NCBI GenBank assembly: GCA_029070965.1
Contig: JAIEBI010000020.1
Location: 45,498-109,497 of the forward strand
Direction: 5' to 3'
Origin: Clostridiales bacterium
GTDB taxonomy: Bacteria; Bacillota; Clostridia; Christensenellales; Pumilibacteraceae
DNA length: 64,000 nucleotides
This document shows positions 19,287 through 28,720 of this stretch, one piece after another. The notes under the pieces were generated by a model. It ran no database searches, was not told where the DNA came from, and saw only the letters and a program-made list of their open reading frames with translations. A program made the translations under genes and the position numbers. Within the stretch, counting starts at the first letter, position 1. Each line of letters begins with the position of its first letter.

Positions 19287-20465
19287 TCAATTTTCATCTG
19301 TATCGCCATCTCCTATTGGCAATAACGGTACATTTGGTGTTGCTTGCGCGTCCGCTAACTGAATTCTTTGTTTCTTTTCGGAAAATAATTCATTAATTTG
19401 ACGATGTAAATTATTAATGAAATGCTCTGTTGTCTCCTTAGGCACTATACTCTCGTATTTTGATAAATTTTTCTTGATTTTCCTAAAAATACTTGTTGTC
19501 TGTTTTTTGACCATTTTTAGAAACTCTTCATCGTCAACGATTTCATCCAATAATTCTTTAGTATATTCGCAAAAATACTCAGCGTTGCTTAACTCTTCTA
19601 TATATTTATTTTGTCTCTTATTTAACGCATTCAAACATTCGTTCGATTTAATCTTGTCCAATACCGCCTTAACAGTAACCTCCATTCTGCTGTTGTTTGA
19701 ATAATCCGCCGGAACAAAATAATCGATACGTTCATTTTCTAATAATGAACGCACATGATCTATATTCCCGTTCGCTTTATCGTAAACTCCTATTGATGTT
19801 CCCCCTCCGTTTTTAATAATTTTCATCGCAGGGATATCTGTTTCACTATCTCCAATATATATAAAATTTCGAAATGGAATACGCCTGTCCTTTTCAGGGA
19901 TATAATTATTAATACTGTCTTCATCGCTGAGATCTAAACAGTCTTTACTAATACGAAAAAGATACTGCGTTTTAGTAGTATAATTGACAACTTGCCCCGG
20001 CCACTTAGGCTCACCATATGTTCCATATACAAACGAAGATGCATAAATATGCGTAAAGTAGTGCGCAATCGAAGTTCCTTCTATTATTTCCTTTAAACCC
20101 GCAGATATTATGTAATGTTCAATTTTTAAACCAAGAGTATCAGCATATTCATTGATTCTTTTAAACCATGTATCAACGCCGTCGAACAGCTCAATATCTT
20201 TTCCCATCGCTCTAAAATCGTCTTTTCTTAATGGAATTCCACTATACGATGATTTTTCCAAAATCAATTTCATATAGGAAAGTATCTTATCCGTAAAATT
20301 GTCCTTCGCAAATTTATTCGACTCCGCCCAAAAATCAGCGGCCTCGCAATTCAATTTTGGTAACAAAGAATAATTTTGCATATCTCTAGGCGATAAAGTT
20401 TTATCAAAATCATAACAAATAGCAACTATGGGGAAATTATTTACATTTTTTCCTTTATCTCTCAT
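19287..20465 (-). CDS. HAD-superfamily hydrolase
   Basis: AICYDFDKTLS, IISAGL, FIYIGDSETDIPAM motifs. Confidence 0.75.
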   Translation of the reverse strand: MRDKGKNVNNFPIVAICYDFDKTLSPRDMQNYSLLPKLNCEAADFWAESNKFAKDNFTDKILSYMKLILEKSSYSGIPLRKDDFRAMGKDIELFDGVDTWFKRINEYADTLGLKIEHYIISAGLKEIIEGTSIAHYFTHIYASSFVYGTYGEPKWPGQVVNYTTKTQYLFRISKDCLDLSDEDSINNYIPEKDRRIPFRNFIYIGDSETDIPAMKIIKNGGGTSIGVYDKANGNIDHVRSLLENERIDYFVPADYSNNSRMEVTVKAVLDKIKSNECLNALNKRQNKYIEELSNAEYFCEYTKELLDEIVDDEEFLKMVKKQTTSIFRKIKKNLSKYESIVPKETTEHFINNLHRQINELFSEKKQRIQLADAQATPNVPLLPIGDGDTDEN

Positions 20466-20653
20466 TTTACCCTCTTACAGTAAATAAAATTTGTAAAATT
20501 GTATCATAAAACAAACAATTACACTGAACATATTTGTAATAAAATCATCACGCATATAGTAATCGGATTTCTTTATTTCTTTTTCAATCTTATCATATAT
20601 TGCTGTTTCCATAATTTTCCTCTGTTTACTTTAAAATTAATTTTATGCTATTT

Positions 20654-20698
20654 AAAAAACCTAAAACAATCCTTTAGCTTGGTTCGTTTTAGGTTTTT
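20654..20698. terminator. Terminator-like hairpin
   Basis: AAAAAACCTAAAAC..GTTTTAGGTTTTT. Confidence 0.55.
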
Positions 20699-20850
20699 GC
20701 TGGCGGAGAGCTTTCTTGTTTATACGAACCTAAATAGAAAAAACGCTACTTCTAATTTGTATCTGTTTCGTTTTCGTTTAATGTACATATAAGACAAATT
20801 CTTGATTTTATTGGAACCATATGGTATATTTGATTTGATGAGGTAAAAAT

Positions 20851-23800
20851 ATGTACGAGGAATATAATATAAAAAATGCAACTACTTTTGAAGAAGTGGT
20901 AAAAAGCCGACAGTTCACCTATGCGGGGATTGACATGGGTAATTTCGGTGTTTCTATCTTTTCTTCCATGTATGCCAATCCTGCACATTTTATTTATGAA
21001 TTGCTACAAAATGCCGAGGATGCTGGCGCCCATAATGTTAGATTTGATTTGCAAGAAAATGCATTGTTATTCTTTCACGACGGAGAGAAACTTTTTGACC
21101 TTAACGATCTAAAAGGAATAACAGGTTATGCGCAATCTGCTAAACAAGATAAATTCGGCAAATTTGGTTTAGGATTTAAAGCAGTATATACAATCTGTAA
21201 AACTCCCCTAATATATTCGGGAGATATGTGTTTCCAAATAAACAATTTTATTATCCCAAGCGAAATTGAGCCCAAAAAAGAGTATTCTCGCGGAACTTAT
21301 TTTATTCTTCCGTTCGAAAGCGATAAGATGGATACTGCCGCAATTTATAAAATGATTTATGAGGAATTAAGCAACTTGCCATCTGACTCAATATTATTTA
21401 CAAAAAACATCAAAAAGATTGATTGGAACACCTGCACGATAAATGGTTCAATTAAAAAAGAGTATGACCTTTTAGATGGAGCTACATCTCGTAAATGTAC
21501 GCTACGATTTGTAATCGACAATGAAAAACGCAGAAAAACTTATTTAATATTTTCAAAGCCTTGGACGGGAAACGAAAAGAAAGATATATCTATTGCCTTT
21601 AGATATAGCGAAGATCAAAAATCCTTAAGGGCAGAAAAGGCATCTAATATAAGTGTTTTATTCCCGACACGAGTAAATTCAAATTTGAAATTTAAGATTG
21701 ATGGACCTTTTGAAACCACACAAACGCGAGAAAGTCTAAATGAGGATAATACAAAGCATAATATCAACAAACAGATCCTTTCTGAATTGCTGGAACTATA
21801 TAATATTGCTATAAACAAAATTCAAGAGTATAATCTTTATTTGATAGATACTATAAAGATTTTGCCGTATCAAGACATATACCAAACAAATTTCGTTTAC
21901 GATGCATTTAAAGAAAGTACTCGCAACTATTTCTTAAACTGTGCAGCCATTCCCACAAGCAATGGATTGCAAAAGAAAGAATATTGTGTGATTGCCGGCG
22001 CAGCAAATCTCAAAGCTGTTTTTAGCCCAGATGATTTTTATAAATTATTTTCTAAGCATTTAGTTTTAGATATTACTGACACGGACGAATTTCACGATAT
22101 ATATAATTTTTTTACTAAATCATTAAAAATTCGGTCCGTAGAAATAGAAGCAATATTTACGGCAATTAAAGAAGATACGTTTGAGGGGAAGTCTGTAGAG
22201 TGGTTCGAAAAATTTTATGCTCTCTGTAATCAACGCAGTTCACAATGGCTCAAAAAGCAAAGGAATAAAGCAATTATTCTTACGGATAGCGGCGATGTAA
22301 AACCTGTTGTCAATGATTCCGACGTACCTATCGTGTTCCTACCCGGTGAATCATCTCTTAATCGAGACAAAACGAGAATTGTAAATTGTATTCTTCTTAA
22401 TACAGATGCAGGGAAAGCTTTTTTTGACACAATGGAAATAGGCATACAGGATGTTGCCGACTATATATTGGAAGATTGGTTGCCTGCCCTTATTGGTGAA
22501 AGCGATCCCGCACAATATTGTGAGGACTTAGCTGTTATTGCGGACGAATATAAAAAGATGCCGCTTATACAACAAGAAAAAATAATCGACGCTTTTAAAA
22601 AAGAGAAATGTATAGCCGTATCTTACAACGACAGATATGCTCTCGTGCAAGCCGAATATGCATACTTCAATACTGACATTAATAGAACGATGTATGCAGA
22701 CGCTTTTAATGCTTTTATTCTTTGCGAGGATCTTCAAGAGCTAACCGATAAAAATATTGATGTTAAACAATTATTATTGAAATTAGGAGTATGCAACTTT
22801 ATCCGATTTAATAAAAATTACTGTTGTTTGGCTTCTAAATACAAAGAAAAAATGCGTGCTGATAGTAGATATACTTATGAATATGATTCAGCATACTGCA
22901 TTGTTCATATTGATAATATCATACAGCATATTACACCAGAAATATCAAGAAGACTATGGAATACCCTAAAAGATTTACCGAATGAGTATCACACAGGAAC
23001 ATACTTTTGGGATTACTCTCATTCAAGAACATCTCGCACAATAAAGGCATATTTTTACTTTACCCTTGATACAGCACAATGGCTTTATAACACGGACGGC
23101 GAACTCATTACGCCGGCAGATATTACATATAGAGAAATAGCTGAATTATATGGCGAAAATAAGAACTTGGAGGAACATATCAATTTTAAAGAAGATGCCG
23201 TTTCGCAATTGCCGCAAGATTTCCAAAGGGTATATTCGCTTATGCGAAAGGGAGTGCCGGCGGAAGTGTTAGAACAGTTCGCTGCACAATATCTCGAGCA
23301 ACAGACAGAAAGCAAAGTCGTTTTATCCGATCCCACGGTTGGCGAATCGGTTGTATATACGAATTCATTTAATGATAAGGGTACCGATGAAATCGCATGT
23401 AGCGACGTGCTTCCAAATATTAACAGCGTTGCAAGCGACACATTTACCTCTTCCATTGAAGATAGTTCTACAAAACAATCTGATCGTGAAGTCAGGCACA
23501 CAGCTGCCGTCACCACTCACTCTAATATAAAAGTGAAGTTGGGCGTTTGGGGTGAGAAGAAAGTTATATCCGTTTTAGCAAAAGAATATGAAACGAATGG
23601 TTACGATGTTTTTAATGTTACTGAAAATGAGTTCTCAGCTGAAAAAGATAATAAATTAATTTGTGTAAGAAGAATGAATAATGATCAAAAAAATCAATGT
23701 GGATATGATATACTCATTTCTGAAAATGGAGAAGTGGCTAAGTATATTGAAGTAAAATGTAAGAGTAACAAACAAAAAGAGTCATTTCCTGTGCATGGAG

Positions 23801-23979
23801 CACAATGGGAATTTGCCAAATCGTTGAGCCTTAAAGGCGAAGGAAACAAATACTGTCTTTATGTTGTTGTATATAATGATGGGTCCCAAACAAAAACAGA
23901 GATAAGTAGAATAGAAGATCCTTACAAAGCATGGGCTGATGGAAAATTGTTTGCTGATCCAATTAATATTATCGTCTAG
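20851..23979 (+). CDS. Sacsin/NOV-like GHKL-ATPase with C-terminal DUF3883-like PD-(D/E)xK nuclease domain
   Basis: ELLQNAEDAGAHNVRF, KFGKFGLGFKAVY (GHKL); C-term CGYDILISENGEVAKYIEVKCKS (PD-(D/E)xK-like). Confidence 0.75.
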   Translation: MYEEYNIKNATTFEEVVKSRQFTYAGIDMGNFGVSIFSSMYANPAHFIYELLQNAEDAGAHNVRFDLQENALLFFHDGEKLFDLNDLKGITGYAQSAKQDKFGKFGLGFKAVYTICKTPLIYSGDMCFQINNFIIPSEIEPKKEYSRGTYFILPFESDKMDTAAIYKMIYEELSNLPSDSILFTKNIKKIDWNTCTINGSIKKEYDLLDGATSRKCTLRFVIDNEKRRKTYLIFSKPWTGNEKKDISIAFRYSEDQKSLRAEKASNISVLFPTRVNSNLKFKIDGPFETTQTRESLNEDNTKHNINKQILSELLELYNIAINKIQEYNLYLIDTIKILPYQDIYQTNFVYDAFKESTRNYFLNCAAIPTSNGLQKKEYCVIAGAANLKAVFSPDDFYKLFSKHLVLDITDTDEFHDIYNFFTKSLKIRSVEIEAIFTAIKEDTFEGKSVEWFEKFYALCNQRSSQWLKKQRNKAIILTDSGDVKPVVNDSDVPIVFLPGESSLNRDKTRIVNCILLNTDAGKAFFDTMEIGIQDVADYILEDWLPALIGESDPAQYCEDLAVIADEYKKMPLIQQEKIIDAFKKEKCIAVSYNDRYALVQAEYAYFNTDINRTMYADAFNAFILCEDLQELTDKNIDVKQLLLKLGVCNFIRFNKNYCCLASKYKEKMRADSRYTYEYDSAYCIVHIDNIIQHITPEISRRLWNTLKDLPNEYHTGTYFWDYSHSRTSRTIKAYFYFTLDTAQWLYNTDGELITPADITYREIAELYGENKNLEEHINFKEDAVSQLPQDFQRVYSLMRKGVPAEVLEQFAAQYLEQQTESKVVLSDPTVGESVVYTNSFNDKGTDEIACSDVLPNINSVASDTFTSSIEDSSTKQSDREVRHTAAVTTHSNIKVKLGVWGEKKVISVLAKEYETNGYDVFNVTENEFSAEKDNKLICVRRMNNDQKNQCGYDILISENGEVAKYIEVKCKSNKQKESFPVHGAQWEFAKSLSLKGEGNKYCLYVVVYNDGSQTKTEISRIEDPYKAWADGKLFADPINIIV

Positions 23980-24125
23980 GGCTTGATTCTAATCTTTCTT
24001 GCTATTGCAATTTAATAAAGAACCCATCCTCATTACGCTTTTACGTTTGCCAGCCTATGGGAATATGCGTCTAGGGTGAAGCAATCTTTCTATTTCCAAC
24101 TATTCCGAAATAATCTCTTACAAAG

Positions 24126-24163
24126 AAAAATACGAACTCACTAATCCGTGAGTTCGTATTTTT
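24126..24163. terminator. Intrinsic terminator, bidirectional
   Basis: AAAAATACGAACTCA..TGAGTTCGTATTTTT. Confidence 0.8.
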
Positions 24164-24169
24164 CACTAA

Positions 24170-24260
24170 TGGCGGAGAAGGCGGGATTTGAACCCGCGCT
24201 CCGTGTTACCGAACTACTCCCTTAGCAGGGGAGCCCCTTGAGCCACTTGGGTACTTCTCC
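24170..24260 (-). tRNA. tRNA-Ser(GCU), CCA encoded
   Basis: GGAGAAGTACCCAAGTGGCT..CTCCCCTGCTAAGGGAG..GCGGGTTCAAATCCCGCCTTCTCCGCCA; long variable arm; minus-strand promoter TTGACA-17-TATACT upstream. Confidence 0.96.
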
Positions 24261-24402
24261 ATTCGCTGTACAGTATACTGTATTATAGCTTTTTTGTCAA
24301 GCGTTTTGTTATAACTGCCTATATTTGCCGCGCGGTCGATTTTCATTCCGCGCGAGTTTTAATTTTTTGTCACTCTCCGCCCCCGCCCTGCATAAAACGA
24401 TA

Positions 24403-24448
24403 ATGTAAACACCTCCACCCCATTCATTTACATAAGACTAAGGAGGTG
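24403..24448 (+). promoter_or_regulatory. Candidate SD-sequestering leader of the Cys-rich peptide gene
   Basis: ATGTAAA (24403-24409), CACCTCC (24410-24416), TTTACAT (24427-24433), GGAGGTG (24442-24448): two overlapping 7-bp complementarities, one covering the SD. Confidence 0.4.
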
Positions 24449-24456
24449 AAAGTCAT

Positions 24457-24657
24457 ATGTTCTTTTTTAACAACCAGTGCTGCTGCAACCGCCAAGTAAA
24501 ATGCGTGCGGTGCAACTGCCAAGACAACCACGACCACGAGCAGCATAACAACTGCTGCAACTGCTGCTGCCACAAGCAAGAGCAGCGTCCCATTCGTCCC
24601 CAATGCTGCTGCCGTTGCTGCAACAGAATGACCGGCTACGGCAACGACATGGATTAA
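24457..24657 (+). CDS. Cys/His-rich 66-aa small protein
   Basis: 16 Cys of 66 residues in CCC/CC/CxC clusters; strong AAGGAGGTG SD. Confidence 0.75.
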   Translation: MFFFNNQCCCNRQVKCVRCNCQDNHDHEQHNNCCNCCCHKQEQRPIRPQCCCRCCNRMTGYGNDMD

Positions 24658-24692
24658 CCCCTTTTCGTCATGCGCAACCGTCGCTTATGACG

Positions 24693-24731
24693 AAACCAAG
24701 CCGCTCGAAGCTATCGGGCGGCTTGGTTTTT
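24693..24731 (+). terminator. Intrinsic terminator
   Basis: AAACCAAGCCGC..GCGGCTTGGTTTTT. Confidence 0.75.
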
Positions 24732-24740
24732 GTTGTTTTA

Positions 24741-26558
24741 CTATTGCTGTTCTTCGGTCGGCGCTTGTTCTTGCATAAACCCCGTCACAAGCGTTTCCAG
24801 CTGTTCGTAATTACTGAACGACTTTGTATCGTTGTAAAGAATTTTGCCCTCGGCGTCCACAATTACCGTCATAGGCCACATACCTTTGCCGCCCATAGCT
24901 AAAAACGTTTGACACTTGGTGCCGTTTAAAACGTCTTGCGCGAATATCAGCGACGTGTCCGTCCAACCCTTGTTGGTTATAAATTCCTGCACGGGTTGGT
25001 CGCCTTTGCCCTGTATGGCAATAACGGTTATTTCGGGGTGATTGTCGGCAAGCTCGATAAAGTGCGGGATTTCCGCCACGCAAGGCGTACACCACGTCGC
25101 CCAAAAATTGACAACCGTTATGCTTCCGCGAGTTTCATACAAATTGATTGTTCCCTCTGTATTGTACAACTCGAGCGTAAAATCGGGCGCGATATCACCT
25201 ACTTTGTTGCCCGTTTGAACTTGATTGCCCCCGGGGTCCACAGTAGTCGGCGGAACGTATTCCTCGTCCCTATCCACAAAGTTATAGCATATAAGCGCGG
25301 TTATAAGCACGGCAATCGCGGCAACCCATGCCGCAAGCTCCAACCAAAACGTGACCGGTTTTTTTCGCTTTGTCTTAGCGGCTTCGGCAGGAATTTCTAT
25401 CGGCTGTTCTACCGCAACCGCCGCCCCGTCGGGTACCGCTTCCGTCGTCGCCACCGTTTCGTTTGCCGCAATAGCTTGAACGTTTTCCGCCACGGCAACG
25501 GACGGGATTTTCATTTCGCCCTCTACAAGCGCAAGCGGTTTTTCCTGCGGAATGGAGTCGCCTATCGAGTTGAGGCGGAGGAAAATTTTCGAGCCCTTCC
25601 AGCTAATCGCCTTTGTGGGGCAAACCGCCATACACTCGCCGCAATTTATGCATTCGTGGTCGCCGACATGTTTTACGTCCATTTTGCAATGCGCGACGCA
25701 CAGTCCGCAGTCGGTGCAGTTTTCCTTATCCACCGTCACGCCGATAAGCGCGAACCTATTGAAGAATCCGTATATCGCGCCGAGTGGGCAAAAGAACCGA
25801 CAGAAAAAGCGGAAAATAAATACAGAACCTACGATAAACGCGATTGCAAGAGAGAACTTCCATGTAAACTGCCAACCGAGCATTCCGAACATATTGGAAT
25901 TGCTCGGATTGATAAGCAGCATTACCGCGCCGCCCATTGTCCCCGCGGGACAAATGTACTTGCAAAACGCGGGCAGCGGAATTGCGCTTATCGCATAAAT
26001 GAGCGGTATCGCAATAGCAAGCACGAGTATGACGTACTTAAAGTAAGACAGCGCGCGGGTGACGCGGCTCTTTTTCAGCTTGGGCGTGCGTATCTTGTAC
26101 AACAGCTCTTGGCACAATCCGATAGGGCACAAAAATCCGCATATCGTGCGGGCAAGCATAAGCCCGAACAGCGCGAGTATGCCGAGCACGTAGTACGGCG
26201 CGCGCGTGCCACTCGCCGCAAGCGAGTTTTGGAAGGCCCCCATGGGACATGCTCCCACCGCCCCGGGGCATGAGTAACAGTTAAGCCCGGGCACGCACAT
26301 GTACTTGGTGGTTTCGCTTTGGTAAATGTCGCCCGAAACAAAACCTTTTATATTTGCGTTGTACAGCAAAGCGGCGTAAACCTGAATGAGCCTGCGCTTG
26401 GTCGGTACGTGATTTTTAATCCACGCCCAAACGCCTTTGCCCTTGTTGGGATTTGCGGGCTTTTGCGGCAAATTGGCCTTGCGCACCGCTCTGCCGACGT
26501 AGAAGGTTATAAGTCCCACGGCGAGGACGATTGATATAACGATTATAGCAACAATCAT
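24741..26558 (-). CDS. NapH/CcoG-like 4Fe-4S membrane ferredoxin fused to TlpA/ResA-type thioredoxin
   Basis: CGFLCPIGLCQELLYK; CTDCGLCVAHCKMD, CINCGECMAVCPTKAI; C-term NFWATWCTPCVAEIPHF. Confidence 0.85.
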   Translation of the reverse strand: MIVAIIVISIVLAVGLITFYVGRAVRKANLPQKPANPNKGKGVWAWIKNHVPTKRRLIQVYAALLYNANIKGFVSGDIYQSETTKYMCVPGLNCYSCPGAVGACPMGAFQNSLAASGTRAPYYVLGILALFGLMLARTICGFLCPIGLCQELLYKIRTPKLKKSRVTRALSYFKYVILVLAIAIPLIYAISAIPLPAFCKYICPAGTMGGAVMLLINPSNSNMFGMLGWQFTWKFSLAIAFIVGSVFIFRFFCRFFCPLGAIYGFFNRFALIGVTVDKENCTDCGLCVAHCKMDVKHVGDHECINCGECMAVCPTKAISWKGSKIFLRLNSIGDSIPQEKPLALVEGEMKIPSVAVAENVQAIAANETVATTEAVPDGAAVAVEQPIEIPAEAAKTKRKKPVTFWLELAAWVAAIAVLITALICYNFVDRDEEYVPPTTVDPGGNQVQTGNKVGDIAPDFTLELYNTEGTINLYETRGSITVVNFWATWCTPCVAEIPHFIELADNHPEITVIAIQGKGDQPVQEFITNKGWTDTSLIFAQDVLNGTKCQTFLAMGGKGMWPMTVIVDAEGKILYNDTKSFSNYEQLETLVTGFMQEQAPTEEQQ

Positions 26559-26571
26559 ATCTCGCGCCCCC

Positions 26572-27387
26572 TTAACCCAAACCTATACATTCGGTACAAA
26601 TATTAATCGCTTTAACAAGCACGTCGTTTGCGCCGCCGTTGATAATTCCAAGTATAATAAACACCACGGCAAGCGTAAATACGCAGCCGCGCACTGACCA
26701 AATAAATGCGGGGTGAGAGATAACCTTTGCGATAACCGACTTGATTATCCATATAACCTTGAATACGGATTTTTGCGCGACCGTCGATTTATCGCCGTTT
26801 TTGATCATAGTCTTGGCGGCGGCAATCTGCTTGTTGGCGAATATGCCGCTCGTCACCGTCGCTCCGATAGTGGCGGCAAACGCCACGCACAGCCACGGCA
26901 AAATGTTCTTTACCAGTTTAAATATTTCACTCGTTATATCCTTGCCCGAAAACTGCGCGGTATTCACAAGATAACACAACGTAGCTATTGCACCCGCAAG
27001 CGCGACGGAAAGCGCAACGAGCCATGCGACAAGCCGAATGATCGCCGCTTTTTTGAACGCGTTTTTCGCCGCCGTAAATTCCATACCCTCGCCCGATTGC
27101 GGGATACGCATTTGAAGCTTACTAAGCGTGCTTTCGGGCGTGCGCGCCGTCTTAACTTTATACAGCGGGAATACCGCGCCCAATATGATAGCGGCGATAA
27201 GGAAAATAAGCGGAATGGCAAGCGCGGTAAGCTTTTCGCCGACAATCGCGCGGCTGTAAATAACCCCCGTATCCTTGCCCGAATAATAGATATCGGCGGC
27301 AACGCAAATTATGGCAAGCCCTACCGCGACGGTAAAGACGCCGAGGAAAATCGAATATATCAATCTTATTTTCGCCGATTTTTCCAC
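26572..27387 (-). CDS. Multi-TM protein ending in a CD1871A-like CXXC motif
   Basis: Hydrophobic 271-aa ORF with C-terminal NICTECIGLG; 13 nt upstream of the ferredoxin-thioredoxin gene. Confidence 0.65.
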   Translation of the reverse strand: MEKSAKIRLIYSIFLGVFTVAVGLAIICVAADIYYSGKDTGVIYSRAIVGEKLTALAIPLIFLIAAIILGAVFPLYKVKTARTPESTLSKLQMRIPQSGEGMEFTAAKNAFKKAAIIRLVAWLVALSVALAGAIATLCYLVNTAQFSGKDITSEIFKLVKNILPWLCVAFAATIGATVTSGIFANKQIAAAKTMIKNGDKSTVAQKSVFKVIWIIKSVIAKVISHPAFIWSVRGCVFTLAVVFIILGIINGGANDVLVKAINICTECIGLG

Positions 27388-27463
27388 TATTGCCTCCGAA
27401 AAGTTAGTAATAGTTTAACATATATATACATTCAAGTCAAGTAGTAAAAAGAACGGGCTACTC

Positions 27464-27492
27464 TTGACAAGACTAAATAATTACGATAAAAT
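27464..27492 (+). promoter_or_regulatory. Sigma70-type promoter
   Basis: TTGACA-17 nt-TAAAAT upstream of repeat copy A and the TfoX-like gene. Confidence 0.55.
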
Positions 27493-27494
27493 AT

Positions 27495-27632
27495 AAATTA
27501 GGTATTGTACACCAGAGCAAGCTCTGGACTCGCGTGCTTCGCACGCAGTTCCGCAGCAAGCTGCGGAGTACTACACCAAATTTGTCGTCGTCGCATTTTT
27601 GCCATTGCAAGCAAGCAAAAATGCTCCTCGAA
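27495..27632 (-). repeat. Structured dispersed repeat family 1, copy A
   Basis: Reverse complement CGAGGAGCATTTTTGC..GCAAAAATGCGACGACGACAAATTTGGTGT then three short hairpins; shares core with copies B and C. Confidence 0.8.
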
Positions 27633-27659
27633 TACTAAATACCTTTGCGAGGGAATTTT

Positions 27660-27980
27660 ATGGCAACGCCCGTGGACTACGTGGAATTCGTGTGTGAACA
27701 AATACGCGGCTTTGAAAACGTCCGATACAAAAAAATGTTCGGCGATTACATGGTGTACGTAAACGACAAACCCATACTGCTCGTTTGCGACAGCACGGTG
27801 TACGTAAAAAAGCTTCCGCAGCTTGACGAGGTTATGCATGGCGCGGAGTGCGGCATCCCCTACGACGGAGCGAAGGAGCATTATATCCTCGATATAGAAA
27901 ACGGCGAGCTTGTATCCCGAGTATGCGAAATTTTGGAGGCGGTTACGCCCCTGCCTAAAAAGCGAACAAAAAAGCAATAA
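27660..27980 (+). CDS. TfoX N-terminal-domain-like protein
   Basis: YKKMFGDYMVYVNDKPILLVCDSTVYVK. Confidence 0.65.
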   Translation: MATPVDYVEFVCEQIRGFENVRYKKMFGDYMVYVNDKPILLVCDSTVYVKKLPQLDEVMHGAECGIPYDGAKEHYILDIENGELVSRVCEILEAVTPLPKKRTKKQ

Positions 27981-28009
27981 GAAAAACTTATTATTGATTG
28001 AGGTGAAAT

Positions 28010-28624
28010 ATGAAATTAACTAAATTTTTCAAAACGATATTAATATCTATTTGTTTTACCGTAAGCTTTGCAATCGCGGGACTATCCTTGACAGGTTGCG
28101 GCGACGGAAACGAGCCCGATAAGTATGCAGAGATAGATAAAGCAATAAACGCTGCCGTCGAATTTTTAACAAACGCGAGAGACTGCGGAAATTACTCTTC
28201 CATTTCGGAATATTACGACGGGCGCGTATACGAGTATTACGCAGACGACGGCAAAATAAAGTGCGTATACAACGGAACCTTTTATGCCGTAAAAGAAGGA
28301 GGCTTTGACCTCTATAAGATAAGTCAAGACGATGACGGAACTTGGCACAAAAATAATGATGATACCGATTTAAGCGATCCGGAAGATCGTATAACCAAGC
28401 TTATTATCAACGTCAATAGAACGTTCATATGGAACGATTACGACAGCAAAACCAAGACGCTTAAATGTGTAGCGTCCGACGGGACTATCACCTTATCTCT
28501 CGATGATGGCGTATTTACCCTCGCTTTCAATTATACTTCGGGTACGACCAAACACATTATAAATGACGTCGGCACCACAACCGTCACTCTGCCCGAAGAT
28601 ATAATTGACGACACCCAAGATTAA
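28010..28624 (+). CDS. Putative lipoprotein
   Basis: Signal peptide with LTGC lipobox. Confidence 0.65.
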   Translation: MKLTKFFKTILISICFTVSFAIAGLSLTGCGDGNEPDKYAEIDKAINAAVEFLTNARDCGNYSSISEYYDGRVYEYYADDGKIKCVYNGTFYAVKEGGFDLYKISQDDDGTWHKNNDDTDLSDPEDRITKLIINVNRTFIWNDYDSKTKTLKCVASDGTITLSLDDGVFTLAFNYTSGTTKHIINDVGTTTVTLPEDIIDDTQD

Positions 28625-28644
28625 CATTATCAACACAAAATATT

Positions 28645-28676
28645 AAAGGACTTGTCGAAATCGGCAAGTCCTTTTT
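28645..28676. terminator. Intrinsic terminator (convergent genes)
   Basis: AAAGGACTTG..CAAGTCCTTTTT. Confidence 0.75.
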
Positions 28677-28720
28677 ATCTTTGGTAATTATGTGTAGTAA
28701 TCGCAAAGTCGAATTTAGTG

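Noticed and set aside
24936-26273. 445-aa plus-strand ORF opposite the ferredoxin-thioredoxin gene
   Set aside because: Antisense shadow ORF in a codon-biased gene; Arg/Tyr/His-rich composition, no recognisable domain, the opposite strand is clearly coding.
27495-27632. CRISPR-like array of short repeats
   Set aside because: The hairpins differ in sequence, have no constant spacer length and belong to a dispersed single-unit family; no cas genes.
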